The notes beneath the pieces are model-generated. The model saw only the letters and a program-made list of their open reading frames with translations. It made no database searches and had not been told where the DNA came from. A stretch of 64,000 nt of DNA from Lentisphaerota bacterium (lineage in GTDB: Bacteria; Verrucomicrobiota; Kiritimatiellia; UBA8416; JAIOPI01), in NCBI GenBank assembly GCA_021413965.1, contig JAIOPI010000010.1:248001-312000 (forward strand), in the 5' to 3' direction. Shown piece by piece: positions 53,164-61,982 of the stretch (the first letter of the stretch is position 1; the number at the start of each line of letters is the position of its first letter). A program made the translations under genes and the position numbers.

Positions 53164-54126
53164 ATGCCGCTGCTTTTTGACATGCCGGTGGAAAAACTGA
53201 AGACCTACACGGGCACCAATCCCCGCCCCGCCGATTTTGACACCTACTGGGATCGCGCCCTGGCTGAAATGCGCGCCGTGAATGCCAAGGTCGACATCAG
53301 CCCCGCCGAATACCAGACCCCGTTTGCCGAATGCAGCCATCTGACGTTCACCGGCGTGGGCGGCTCGCGCGTCTACGCCAAGCTGCTGCGCCCGCGCCAG
53401 CAGAACGGCGCACAGCCCGCCATCATCATGTTCCACGGTTACTCGATGCACTCCGGCATCTGGACGGATAAGTTGCCCTACGTGGCCATGGGCTATACGG
53501 TGGCCGCCCTGGACTGCCGCGGCCAGGGCGGACGGTCGGAGGATCTGGGCGGCGCCCCCGGCAACACGCTCAACGGCCACATCATCCGCGGCCTCGACGG
53601 CAAGCCCGACCAGTTGCTCTTCCGCCAAATCTTCCTCGACACGGCACAGCTGGCCGGCATCGTCATGGGCCTGCCGGGCGTGGACCCGAACCGCGTCGGC
53701 GCCATGGGTGGCAGCCAGGGCGGCGGGCTCACCCTCGCCTGCGCCGCACTGGAACCGCGCATCAAGCGCGTCGCCCCCGTCTTCCCCTTCCTCTGCGACT
53801 ACAAGCGTGTCTGGGACATGGACCAGGCCGTGGCCGCCTACGCCGAGTTGAAGGAGTACTTCAAGCGCTTCGATCCCTGCCACGCCCGCGAACACGAGGT
53901 CTTCCTGCGCCTCGGTTACATCGATGTCCAGCACCTGGCCCCGCGCATTCGCGGCGAAGTCATGATGGCCGTCGGGTTCATGGACACCATCTGCCCGCCC
54001 TCGACGCAGTTCGCCGCCTACAACAAAATCACCGCCCCGAAATCGCTGGTGACATACCCGGACTTCGGTCACGAGGATCTTCCCGGCCACGCCGACCGCA
54101 CCTTCCAGTTCATGGCCAAGCTGTAG
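53164..54126 (+). CDS. CE7-family acetyl xylan esterase / cephalosporin-C deacetylase
   Basis: A 320-residue alpha/beta hydrolase, the normal CE7 length. It starts PLLFDMPVEKLKTYTGTNPRPADFDTYWDRAL, typical of CE7, with nucleophile Ser in AMGGSQGGGL, Asp in GFMDTICPPSTQFA and His in DFGHEDLPGH. It removes acetyl groups from short xylo- or other oligosaccharides inside the cell (no signal peptide). AGGAG is eight bases before the ATG at 53164. A strong hairpin follows the stop. Confidence 0.93.
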   Translation: MPLLFDMPVEKLKTYTGTNPRPADFDTYWDRALAEMRAVNAKVDISPAEYQTPFAECSHLTFTGVGGSRVYAKLLRPRQQNGAQPAIIMFHGYSMHSGIWTDKLPYVAMGYTVAALDCRGQGGRSEDLGGAPGNTLNGHIIRGLDGKPDQLLFRQIFLDTAQLAGIVMGLPGVDPNRVGAMGGSQGGGLTLACAALEPRIKRVAPVFPFLCDYKRVWDMDQAVAAYAELKEYFKRFDPCHAREHEVFLRLGYIDVQHLAPRIRGEVMMAVGFMDTICPPSTQFAAYNKITAPKSLVTYPDFGHEDLPGHADRTFQFMAKL

Positions 54127-54143
54127 GCCCGCCATGCCGGCCT

Positions 54144-54174
54144 GGCCCGAACCGGCCTCTCACCGGTTCGGGCC
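54144..54174 (+). terminator. hairpin after the CE7 esterase gene
   Basis: A perfect 12-bp inverted repeat GGCCCGAACCGG / CCGGTTCGGGCC with a 7-base loop, beginning 18 bases after the stop codon. There is no U-tract, so it may stabilise the mRNA end or work as an atypical terminator. Confidence 0.55.
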
Positions 54175-54352
54175 GCCATGAACATCCTGCCGGACCGACG
54201 CGCCTCGACGCCCGCACGATTCCGTTCGTTCGGCCTGCCCTTCCCTTGCCGCCCCCGAAAACGACGCCCCAGTCCGCCTCGCCCCCGTGATTGACACCCT
54301 AGCCCCGGCGGACTACTTTAACGGCTTTACTCAATTCGAGGAGGAGCCCGCT

Positions 54353-55759
54353 GTGCTACGCGTTCCGTCGATGCTGGACGTTAAACTCCCCGCCGCGCTG
54401 CCGCTTGACCCCGCCTACGTGCCAGCCGCTCTGGCCAACCGCCGCTATCGCGAGGCGGTCCGACAAAGCAATCACCCTCTGCATCTCGGACTGGCGCTCG
54501 AACGCGAGGACGGCTGCATCTGCCGCGGCGACCTCGATCTCCTGCCGCCAAATCATGCCACGGATGCCGACACGCTTCGCTTCGTCGAGCGCCACATCAA
54601 GTTCCTCCTCTGGTCGCGCGGCGGTTGGAAACTCCTCATCCAGGGGCCCGCATCCGTCTGCGAATCCATCCAGCGCACCTACCGTGCCGGTGGCGCCCGC
54701 GCCTTCGACGCCGACATCATGCAGCGCATCTACGATCAGCCGCTGACGGTCGTCATCGTACCAGCCGGTCAGGCCTTGCCCGAAGCGCGAAGCTCGGCCA
54801 TGAAGCTTGGCGGCCACCTCGACGGCTGCCGCATCGGCTTCGACCTCGGCGCCAGTGATTACAAGCTGGCCGCCGTCAAGGATGGCGAACCGGTCTTCAG
54901 CACCGAAATCCCGTGGGATCCCGTCAAACAGCCCGATCCCTCCTACCATTTCCAGCGCATCGTCGACGGGTTGAAACTGGCCGCCAGTCACCTGCCGCGC
55001 GTGGATGCCATCGGCGGCAGCTCCGCAGGCGCCATCGTGGCGAATCGCATCAAGATCGCCTCGCTGTTCCGCAGCGTGCCACCCGAGAAATTCGCCAGCG
55101 CCGTGACCCCCATCTTCGAGAATATCCAGAAGGTCTTCGGCGTGCCCCTGGTGGTCGTCAACGACGGCGACGTCACCGCCCTGGCCGGCGCCCTGTCGCT
55201 CAAGATGAACGCCATCCTGGGCGTCGCCATGGGCTCGAGCGAAGCCGCCGGCTATCTCGACCCCGCGGGGCGCATCACGGGCGAACTGCACGAACTCGCC
55301 TTCGCGCCCGTGGACTTCAACCCCAACGCGACGCCGGACGAGTGGTCAGGCGACCGTGGCGTGGGCGCGCTGTATTTCTCCCAGCAGGCCGTGAACCGAC
55401 TGGCCCCGGCCGCCGGCTTCTCCTTCCCGCGCGACCTGCCCCTGCCCGAACGCCTGAAACTGGTGCAGGAAAAGGCGGATGCCGGCGACAAGCCCGCCCA
55501 GGCCGTCTTCGACACCATCGGCACCTACCTCGGCTACACCATCGCCCACTACGCGGATTACTACGACTTCAAGCACCTGCTGATCCTGGGGCGTGTCACC
55601 TCCGGCCAGGGCGGTGAAGTCCTGTTCGCGACCGCCCGGCGCACGCTGCACGAGCAGTTCCCGCAACTGGCCGAACGCATCCAGGTGCACGTGCCCGACG
55701 AAAAAAGCCGCCGCGTCGGCCAGGCCGTCGCCGCCGCCAGCCTGCCGGCCCTCCACTAG
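54353..55759 (+). CDS. ROK-like/sugar-kinase-fold protein with N-terminal extension
   Basis: A 468-residue protein. Residues about 1-160 are an extension of unknown fold. From about 163 an actin-like ATPase domain appears: CRIGFDLGASDYKLAAVKDGEPV (phosphate-1 loop), AIGGSSAGAIVANR, VVVNDGDVTALAGAL (the Asp-containing motif of ROK kinases), and a C-terminal HLLILGRVTSGQGGE. The ROK CxCGxxGC zinc motif was not seen. The GTG at 54353 is chosen because GAGGAGGAG lies six bases upstream. It heads a sugar-gene cluster, so a sugar kinase or regulator is likely. Confidence 0.75.
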   Translation: MLRVPSMLDVKLPAALPLDPAYVPAALANRRYREAVRQSNHPLHLGLALEREDGCICRGDLDLLPPNHATDADTLRFVERHIKFLLWSRGGWKLLIQGPASVCESIQRTYRAGGARAFDADIMQRIYDQPLTVVIVPAGQALPEARSSAMKLGGHLDGCRIGFDLGASDYKLAAVKDGEPVFSTEIPWDPVKQPDPSYHFQRIVDGLKLAASHLPRVDAIGGSSAGAIVANRIKIASLFRSVPPEKFASAVTPIFENIQKVFGVPLVVVNDGDVTALAGALSLKMNAILGVAMGSSEAAGYLDPAGRITGELHELAFAPVDFNPNATPDEWSGDRGVGALYFSQQAVNRLAPAAGFSFPRDLPLPERLKLVQEKADAGDKPAQAVFDTIGTYLGYTIAHYADYYDFKHLLILGRVTSGQGGEVLFATARRTLHEQFPQLAERIQVHVPDEKSRRVGQAVAAASLPALH

Positions 55760-55816
55760 AATCGCTCGCGCCGTGTCCTTCGTGGTAAACAGCAAACCGG
55801 TGAATCAAGGTTGATC

Positions 55817-56671
55817 ATGAAACTGCACAAACCCAATGCCGACATCCTCGTCCCCGATGGGGCTGACCTGAACGCCGCGCTCGCGCGCACCACCCACCTG
55901 GGCGTGGGCGCGCACCAGGACGACCTCGAAGTCTTTGCCCTCCATGGCATCTTCGAGTGCTTCGGCCAGCGCGACAAGTGGTTCACCGCCGTCACCTGCA
56001 CGGACGGCCGCGGCAGCGCCCGCACCGGCGTGTATGCCAACTACACCGACGATGAGATGACCGCCGTGCGCATCCAGGAGCAGCGCGTGGCCGCCTGCAT
56101 CGGGCGCTATTCCGCCGCCCTGCAGCTCATGTACTCGAGCGCCGAATCCAAGAACCCGGCCACCGCCGGGCTCACCGAAGACCTGCTCGAAATCCTCAAG
56201 GCCACGCGCCCCAAGGTGATCTACTCGCACAACCCCGCCGACAAGCACGCCACCCATGTCGCCGTCTTCAGCGCCCTGCTCGCCGCCCTGCGCCGGCTCC
56301 CCGCCGACGCCCGCCCTGAGAAATTCTACGGCGTCGAAGTCTGGCGCAACCTGGACTGGATGGCCGACAACCGCAAGATCGTGCTGGACGTGAGCGGCCG
56401 CGAACACCTCGCCGACGCTCTGATGGGCGTCTACGACTCGCAGATCGCGGGCGGCAAACGCTACGACCTGGCCGTCGCCGGCCGGCGCGTGGCCAATGCC
56501 ACCATGTTCGACTCCCACTCCATCGACGCCACCACGTCCACCAATTTCGCCATGGATTTGATGCCCCTGATCCGCGATGACCGCCTGGAAGTCGCCACGT
56601 ACGTCGGGGGCCTGATCGAAGAGTTTCGAACCGCCGTGATGCAGCAGTGGCAGGCCCTCAAGAGGGGTTGA
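55817..56671 (+). CDS. PIG-L (LmbE-like) family deacetylase
   Basis: A 284-residue protein of the family that removes N-acetyl groups from GlcNAc-containing compounds with zinc. The zinc site reads GVGAHQDDLE, with Gln where AHPDD is usual; the third ligand lies in HNPADKHATHVAV. The DGRGSARTG loop after the second strand is family-like. The ATG at 55817 follows AAGG; a TTG six bases earlier is possible. It is 57 bases after the ROK-like gene. Together with NagB and the aminotransferase it suggests amino-sugar metabolism. Confidence 0.88.
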   Translation: MKLHKPNADILVPDGADLNAALARTTHLGVGAHQDDLEVFALHGIFECFGQRDKWFTAVTCTDGRGSARTGVYANYTDDEMTAVRIQEQRVAACIGRYSAALQLMYSSAESKNPATAGLTEDLLEILKATRPKVIYSHNPADKHATHVAVFSALLAALRRLPADARPEKFYGVEVWRNLDWMADNRKIVLDVSGREHLADALMGVYDSQIAGGKRYDLAVAGRRVANATMFDSHSIDATTSTNFAMDLMPLIRDDRLEVATYVGGLIEEFRTAVMQQWQALKRG

Positions 56672-56844
56672 CCCCCCCCATCAGGGCCGGCGCCCCTCGC
56701 AGCGGGGGGGGCGGCGGGATCGATGCGGTTACGATTGCCAAGCAGGCCGGTTTCGTTTACGGTTGCCGGCTCGATTGACAGGGCTCGCGCGCGGCTGGCA
56801 ACGGTGATGTTGAGCCCACAGGTCCGGAATAAGGAGACACAGAG

Positions 56845-57969
56845 ATGAACGTCAGCTTTTACGGTCACGTCCGCCAGTATGAGAGCATCAAGGACGAGAT
56901 CGATTCGAACATGCGCGAAGTCCTGATGAGCGGCAAGTACGTGCTCGGCCCCATGCTGTCCCGCTTCGAAGCGGAAGCGGCCAAGTACTTCGGCACCAAG
57001 CACGCCATCGGTCTGGGCAACGGCACGGACGCGATCTGGCTCGCCCTCATGGCCCTCAACATCGGCCCCGGCGATGAAGTCATCACGCACCCGAACACCT
57101 TCTTTGCCACCGCCGAAGCGATCTGGATCGCCGGCGCCAAGTGCGTCTTCGTGGACTGCGACCCCAAGACGCGCAACATCAACCCGGACAAGATCGAGCG
57201 CGCCATCAACAAGCGCACCAAGGCCATCATCCCCGTGCACCTCTACGGCCAGTGCGCGGACATGCCCCGCATCAAGGCCATCGCGGACAAGCACAAGCTG
57301 GCCGTGATCGAAGACAACGCCCAGGGCATCGACGGGCGTGGCGACACCTTCAAGCAGGGCGAGCTGAGCGACGCCATGGCCACCAGCTTCATCATCCAGA
57401 AGAACCTCGGCTGCTTCGGCGACGGCGGCATGCTCGTCACGAACCGCGATGACATCAACGAGAAGGTCCGCAAGCTGCGCAACCACGGCTCGGCCCAGCG
57501 CGACCACCACAGCTTCGGCTTCAACAGCCGCCTCGACGACATCCAGGCCGCCGTGCTCAGCGCCAAGCTCAAGCACATCACCGCCTGGACCGATCGCCGC
57601 CGCGCGCTGGCCGCCCGCTACACCGCCGGCCTGCGGAAGCCCAAGCACTTCACGCTGCCCTACGAAGTCCCGGGCTACCGCCACGTCTACCACCTGTACA
57701 TCCTCGAGACGAAACTCGCCGAGGATCGCGACGGATTCGTGAAGTTCCTCAACGACCACGGCGTGGATGCCAAGACGCATTACTCGATCCCCATCCACAA
57801 GCAGGACGGGTATCCGTGGGGCAAGAAGGCCCGCATCGTCGGCTCCGTCCGCAATGCGGAAAAGAACGCCGCCAGCGTCGTCTCCCTGCCCATGTTCCCG
57901 GAACTCACGGAGCAGGAAGTGGACTACGTCGTCGAGCAGTGCCTGGCGTGGGATCGCGCGCACGCCTGA
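56845..57969 (+). CDS. DegT/DnrJ/EryC1/StrS-family sugar aminotransferase
   Basis: A 374-residue PLP enzyme that aminates keto-sugar nucleotides or performs related chemistry. It shows MSGKYVLGPMLSRFEAEAAKYFG, GLGNGTDAIWLAL, HPNTFFATAEAI, VIEDNAQGIDGR (PLP-ring Asp) and SFIIQKNLGCFGDGGM, in which the Lys is the PLP-binding residue; NHGSAQRDHHSFGFNSRLDDIQAAVL is diagnostic. AAGGAG precedes the ATG. It is followed by an oxidoreductase that could supply its keto substrate. Confidence 0.94.
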   Translation: MNVSFYGHVRQYESIKDEIDSNMREVLMSGKYVLGPMLSRFEAEAAKYFGTKHAIGLGNGTDAIWLALMALNIGPGDEVITHPNTFFATAEAIWIAGAKCVFVDCDPKTRNINPDKIERAINKRTKAIIPVHLYGQCADMPRIKAIADKHKLAVIEDNAQGIDGRGDTFKQGELSDAMATSFIIQKNLGCFGDGGMLVTNRDDINEKVRKLRNHGSAQRDHHSFGFNSRLDDIQAAVLSAKLKHITAWTDRRRALAARYTAGLRKPKHFTLPYEVPGYRHVYHLYILETKLAEDRDGFVKFLNDHGVDAKTHYSIPIHKQDGYPWGKKARIVGSVRNAEKNAASVVSLPMFPELTEQEVDYVVEQCLAWDRAHA

Positions 57970-58001
57970 CGTAAAACGGATTGACGGGCCACGGCCCGGT
58001 C

Positions 58002-58090
58002 GGAAAAGTCGAAAAGTCTGAAAAGTCAGGGAGTCCGGACCTCGGGTCGGTGACTTTTCGACTTTTCGACCTTTCGACTTTTCGATTTTC
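58002..58090. repeat. inverted array of 8-bp repeats
   Basis: Three copies of GAAAAGTC (58003-58027, one with an extra T between) face five copies of the complement GACTTTTC (58052-58090, with two variants). The arms can pair over about 25 bp with one bulge and a loop of about 22 bases. It fills the gap between the aminotransferase and oxidoreductase genes and could be a processing or stability element in their mRNA. Confidence 0.85.
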
Positions 58091-58125
58091 AGGGTCTGAA
58101 CAAACGGCAAGAGGGGGAAGGACGC

Positions 58126-59205
58126 ATGAGCAACGAGTACAAGGTGGTCGTGGTCGGAATGGGCAAGCGTGGCAAGCATCACGCGGCGGCGTTTAACGCC
58201 AACGGGCGCTTCAAGGTGGTCGGCATCTGCGACATCGATGAAGGCCGCCTGGCAGACGCGGCCCCGGCGCTCGGCAACCCGCAGACGTCGACAGATGCCG
58301 CCAAGCTGGTCAAGGCCGTCAAGCCGGACGTCTTCTGCTTCTGCACCCTGCCCGGCCTGCGCACGGATATGCTCAAGGTCGGCATCAAGGGCGGCGCCCG
58401 CCTGATTGCGTTCGAGAAACCCATCGCCCTCACCAGCCGCGAGGCGCGCAAGCTCAAGCAGATGCTGGACGCCGGCGGCGTCAAGGCCGTCGTCAGCCAC
58501 CAGCACCGGTACGGCGCCCACTACCGCAAGGTGAAGGAAATCATCGCCAGCGGCGCGCTCGGCCGCGTCCACACCGTGTACGGCACCGCCACCGGCTGGA
58601 TGACGCACATGCTCAGCCACCTGATCGACTACACCCGGTGGTACAACGGCGAAGCCGAAGCCCAGTGGGTCATGGCCCAGGCCGCCGGCAGCAGCAAGCT
58701 CGCGGACAATCACCCCTCGCCCGATTACCTGTCCGGCGTGGTGCAGTACGCCAACGGCGTGCGCGGCTATTATGAAGTCGGCGCCGGGGCACCCGACCAG
58801 CCCGACGTCGCCAAGTGGTGGGGCAAAAACCGCATGGGCGCTCAGGGCACCGACGGCTTTGCCGAAGTGCTGACCAACGGCGGCTGGCGCGCGGTCACCA
58901 AGAGCGGCTCGTGGTCGGGCGAAGGCGCCATGAATTACGACGCCGATATGCCCCCCTACATCCAGGAAATGGCGGCTTGGCTGGATGACGACCAGAAGGT
59001 GCACCAGTGCAACTTCGACAGCGCCTACAAGGGCAGCGAGATCTTCCACGGGCTGTGCCAGTCCGCGATCCTGGGCGGCCAGGTCGCCTTGCCGCTGGCC
59101 AAGACCATGGATGAACTCGCGGGCCTGAAGAAGGTGCTCGGCACCGCCAAGGTCATGACCTCCTCGCCGGTCAACGACAAGGAATACGGCCTCGTGCCGG
59201 CGTAA
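58126..59205 (+). CDS. Gfo/Idh/MocA-family oxidoreductase
   Basis: A 359-residue NAD(P)-dependent dehydrogenase. The Rossmann motif is VVVGMGKRGKHHAAAF, followed by GICDIDEGRLAD, FCTLPGLRTDM, the catalytic Lys in AFEKPIAL, and a His/Asp pair in HMLSHLIDYTRW. Substrates are usually sugars, inositols or UDP-sugars. Ribosome site GGGGGAAGG precedes the ATG. Its stop overlaps the nagB start by one base (TAATG), and it lies after a sugar aminotransferase, so a role in amino-sugar handling is likely. Confidence 0.92.
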   Translation: MSNEYKVVVVGMGKRGKHHAAAFNANGRFKVVGICDIDEGRLADAAPALGNPQTSTDAAKLVKAVKPDVFCFCTLPGLRTDMLKVGIKGGARLIAFEKPIALTSREARKLKQMLDAGGVKAVVSHQHRYGAHYRKVKEIIASGALGRVHTVYGTATGWMTHMLSHLIDYTRWYNGEAEAQWVMAQAAGSSKLADNHPSPDYLSGVVQYANGVRGYYEVGAGAPDQPDVAKWWGKNRMGAQGTDGFAEVLTNGGWRAVTKSGSWSGEGAMNYDADMPPYIQEMAAWLDDDQKVHQCNFDSAYKGSEIFHGLCQSAILGGQVALPLAKTMDELAGLKKVLGTAKVMTSSPVNDKEYGLVPA

Positions 59206-59990
59206 TGGAAGTCATCATCCAACGTGATCGCGTGGCCGCCACCATCCTGGTGGCGCAGTTGGTGGCGCGGGAATTGCAGATGAAGCCGTCGCTGGTGCTG
59301 GGCCTGGCCACGGGGCGCACCATGGAGACGCTGTATGCGGAACTGGTCCGCATGCATGTCGAAGACGACCTCGACTTCTCGCTCTGCCGGACGTTCAACC
59401 TGGATGAGTACGTCGGGCTGGGGCCGGATCATCCCAACTCCTATCGACACTTCATGGAGGACAACCTCTTCTCCAAAGTGAACATCGATTCGCGCAATAC
59501 GCACCTCCCGGACGGACTGGCCGGCAATCTGGCCGCCGAGTGCGTGGCCTACGAGCAGCGCATCACGGAGGCGGGCGGCATCGACCTGCAGATTCTCGGC
59601 ATCGGGGAAGCGGGGCACATCGGGTTCAATGAACCCCTCTCCGCCCTGCGGTCCCGCACGCGCGCGAAGGCCCTGGCGCCGCTGACGCTCCAGCAGAATG
59701 CGCCACTCTTTCCGAACCCCGGGGACATGCCTACGCGCGGCATCACCATGGGCGTCGGCACCATCCTGGAGAGCCGGCGCTGCATCCTGCTGGCGACCGG
59801 CCGTCACAAGGCTTCCATCATTGCCAAGGCCGTCGAAGGCCCCATCACCTCCATGGTCACCGCCTCGGCCCTGCAACTGCACCCCAAGTGCCAGGTGATC
59901 GTCGATGAAGCAGCCTCCTGCGACCTGCAAGGCCGCGAGTACTACCGCTGGATCTTCGACAACGAACCCGAGTGGGAACCCTTCCGCTAA
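59205..59990 (+). CDS. nagB: glucosamine-6-phosphate deaminase-like protein
   Basis: A 261-residue enzyme of the NagB family, converting glucosamine 6-phosphate to fructose 6-phosphate and ammonia. LGLATGRTMETLY binds phosphate, RTFNLDEYVGL has the catalytic Asp, and GIGEAGHIGFNEP carries the His and Glu of the ring-opening set. The Asp (E. coli) or Asn (B. subtilis) before GHI is Ala here. ALQLHPKCQVIVDEAAS closes the family pattern. The start overlaps the preceding stop codon by one base. Confidence 0.9.
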   Translation: MEVIIQRDRVAATILVAQLVARELQMKPSLVLGLATGRTMETLYAELVRMHVEDDLDFSLCRTFNLDEYVGLGPDHPNSYRHFMEDNLFSKVNIDSRNTHLPDGLAGNLAAECVAYEQRITEAGGIDLQILGIGEAGHIGFNEPLSALRSRTRAKALAPLTLQQNAPLFPNPGDMPTRGITMGVGTILESRRCILLATGRHKASIIAKAVEGPITSMVTASALQLHPKCQVIVDEAASCDLQGREYYRWIFDNEPEWEPFR

Positions 59991-60012
59991 AAGCCTGTCG
60001 GACTCTTGGGGC

Positions 60013-60100
60013 GCGGCTCGGCGGGATGCTTCGCCCCACCTCGAATGCGTTAAGGGAATCTCGCTGCCAGCAGGTGGGGCGAGGCGTCCCGCCGAGCCGC
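60013..60100 (+). repeat. 88-bp palindromic MITE-like element, copy 2
   Basis: Two 29-base arms (60013-60041 and 60072-60100) with two mismatches enclose a 30-base loop containing GAATCTCGCT. The right arm is identical to the right arm of copy 1 at 30342-30370. It lies between nagB and the GloB-like gene. Confidence 0.85.
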
Positions 60101-60224
60101 AGAGAGGGCAAGATCGACCGCCCTTCTCGCACGAAACGCGCGCCTCCGTGACAGACCGACCGATGGGAATGGTCCAAGTCTGTCGCTGATGACACCCCGC
60201 CCCCTCACCGTGTACCATGCCCTC

Positions 60225-60974
60225 ATGAAGATCGATATTCTCCCCATCCTCGCCGACAACTTCATCTACATCCTAAGCGAGGCGGGTGAAGCAGCGGTCA
60301 TCGATCCCGGCGCCGCAACCGCCGTCCAGCATATCCTGCGCCTGCGCCGCCTCCGCCTGTCCGCGGTGATCCTGACGCACGGCCATGGCGATCACATCGC
60401 CGGCGCCGCACCGCTGAAAGCAGCCACCGGATGCGCCGTGATCGGCCCCGCGGATTCCTCCATCGCAGGATTGGATCGGGAGGTCCTGGATGGGGACGAC
60501 ATCGCCGTTCCTGGTGGGCGCCTGCGCGTCATGGCCACGCCCGGCCATTTGCCCCACCACGTGGCGTATCACGACCCCGTGCAGGGTGCGCTGTTTTGCG
60601 GCGATACGCTCTTCGCCGGCGGGTGCGGACGGATCATGGGCTGCACGGCCGCGACCTTGTGGGAGTCGCTCTGCAAATTGCGCGAGCTGCCGCCGGAAAC
60701 GCAGGTCTATTGCGGCCACGAATACACGGTCGACAATCTCGCCTTCGCCGCCGACCTGGAACCCGCCAACCCCGCCGTGGCGCAACGACTCGCCACCATG
60801 CGCGCCCTGGCGTCCTCTGGCCGGCCCACCGTGCCGTCCACCATCGGCGAGGAACTTGCCACCAACCCGTTTCTCCGCGCGGACACCCAAGCCCTGCGCA
60901 CCATCCTGAACCTGCCCGATGCCCCTGCCGCCGAGGTCTTCGCCGAAATCCGCCGCCGCAAAGACGCCTGGTGA
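60225..60974 (+). CDS. gloB: hydroxyacylglutathione hydrolase-like metallo-beta-lactamase-fold protein
   Basis: A 249-residue glyoxalase II-type hydrolase. It has LADNFIYIL near the start, the metal motif LTHGHGDHIAGA, ATPGHLPHHVAYH, LFCGDTLFAGGCGRIM, VYCGHEYTVDNLAFA and the helical HAGH C-terminal domain (EELATNPFLRADTQAL). It would release lactate from lactoylglutathione or act on related thioesters. The ATG at 60225 puts the first strand at the N-terminus; an ATG at 60189 would add 12 residues. No glyoxalase I is nearby. Confidence 0.9.
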   Translation: MKIDILPILADNFIYILSEAGEAAVIDPGAATAVQHILRLRRLRLSAVILTHGHGDHIAGAAPLKAATGCAVIGPADSSIAGLDREVLDGDDIAVPGGRLRVMATPGHLPHHVAYHDPVQGALFCGDTLFAGGCGRIMGCTAATLWESLCKLRELPPETQVYCGHEYTVDNLAFAADLEPANPAVAQRLATMRALASSGRPTVPSTIGEELATNPFLRADTQALRTILNLPDAPAAEVFAEIRRRKDAW

Positions 60975-61123
60975 CCGCGCCAATCGTCACGAAGCCATCG
61001 GGCAACCTGGGTGCATGTGGGCAATAACGCCGAATGCGAACCAGGTGAGTCACTTAGCAGGCGCGGCGACGCAGCCGCCGCTGATAAGCGGTGGCCTGTC
61101 CTCGTCCAAACCACCATGACTCC

Positions 61124-61717
61124 TTACTTCCCCACCGCCAACCCCGCCTTGATCGCCGCCTGCAACTCATCGCCATCGGGCGCGGCACGGCTGCCGAAAT
61201 GCCCGAGGATGGCTCCATCGCGCCCCACCAGGAACTTGTTGAAGTTCCACGAGACCTCGGCGGCATGCGCGGGATTGGTCTTCTCCTCCGTCAGGTACTG
61301 ATACAGCGGATGCTGACCGTCCCCCTTCACCTTGATCTTGGCGAACATCGGAAAGGTCACGTTGTACTTCAACGTGCAGAACTGCTTGATCTCCTCGTTG
61401 GTTCCCGGCTCCTGCCCCATGAAGTCGTTGGACGGGAACCCCAGCACCACCAGGCCTTCGGGGCCATATTGCTCCGACAGCTTCTGCAGCCCGGCATACT
61501 GCCCGGTGAACCCGCAGCGGCTCGCCACATTGACGATTAACATGACCTTGCCCCTGTACTCCGCCAGCGTGGTTGTCCGGCCATCGATCGTCTCCACCGG
61601 AATGCCATAAATCCCTTGCACGTCAGTCTCCCCGCGCGCCACCGCCAGGCTCCCGCACCATACCGCGAGCGCCACCGCCAGCACGCCATATCCCCGCTGT
61701 GTCTTGAACGTGATCAT
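61124..61717 (-). CDS. exported glutathione peroxidase (Cys type)
   Basis: A 197-residue thioredoxin-fold peroxidase with a signal peptide (hydrophobic GVLAVALAVWCGSLAVA). Catalytic residues: Cys in NVASRCGFTGQY, Gln in GFPSNDFMGQEPG, and Trp/Asn in VSWNFNKFLV. Most bacterial Cys-type enzymes use thioredoxin rather than glutathione. GGGGGAGGAG stands eight bases before the ATG at 61717. Export suggests protection of the periplasm or envelope against peroxides. Confidence 0.92.
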   Translation of the reverse strand: MITFKTQRGYGVLAVALAVWCGSLAVARGETDVQGIYGIPVETIDGRTTTLAEYRGKVMLIVNVASRCGFTGQYAGLQKLSEQYGPEGLVVLGFPSNDFMGQEPGTNEEIKQFCTLKYNVTFPMFAKIKVKGDGQHPLYQYLTEEKTNPAHAAEVSWNFNKFLVGRDGAILGHFGSRAAPDGDELQAAIKAGLAVGK

Positions 61718-61783
61718 CCTGTTTTCTCCTCCCCCGTTAATCGGATCCCGCCGGCTTTCCTTACGCGCCTCTCCGAAAGTCCT

Positions 61784-61807
61784 GCCCGCGGGGACCGCGG
61801 GCTCCAG
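61784..61807 (-). repeat. REP-like hairpin repeat, copy E
   Basis: On the minus strand: CTGGAG, stem CCCGCG, loop GTCCC, complement CGCGGG. The third stem pair is changed on both sides relative to copy A. It lies between the peroxidase start and the ilvE stop. Confidence 0.7.
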
Positions 61808-61982
61808 CGGCAAGGGAATCCGAGTTGGAAACGGCGGCCCCCGGCCCCTCTCCCCGCCGGGAAAGAGGGTAGGGTGAGGGGGCGCGACAACGGAATCGTT
61901 CCGGGTCAGCCTCTGCGCGGAAGTTCGCTCACCATGGACTCAGCCGCCGAGCACCCCGCCCAGGCGCGCACGACGTGCGCGC

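Noticed and set aside
56461..59049. 862-codon minus-strand frame across the PIG-L, aminotransferase and oxidoreductase genes
   Set aside because: It opposes three genes with clear catalytic motifs and ribosome sites; its own product has repetitive Val/His/Asp-rich sequence with no domain. It even translates the octamer array.
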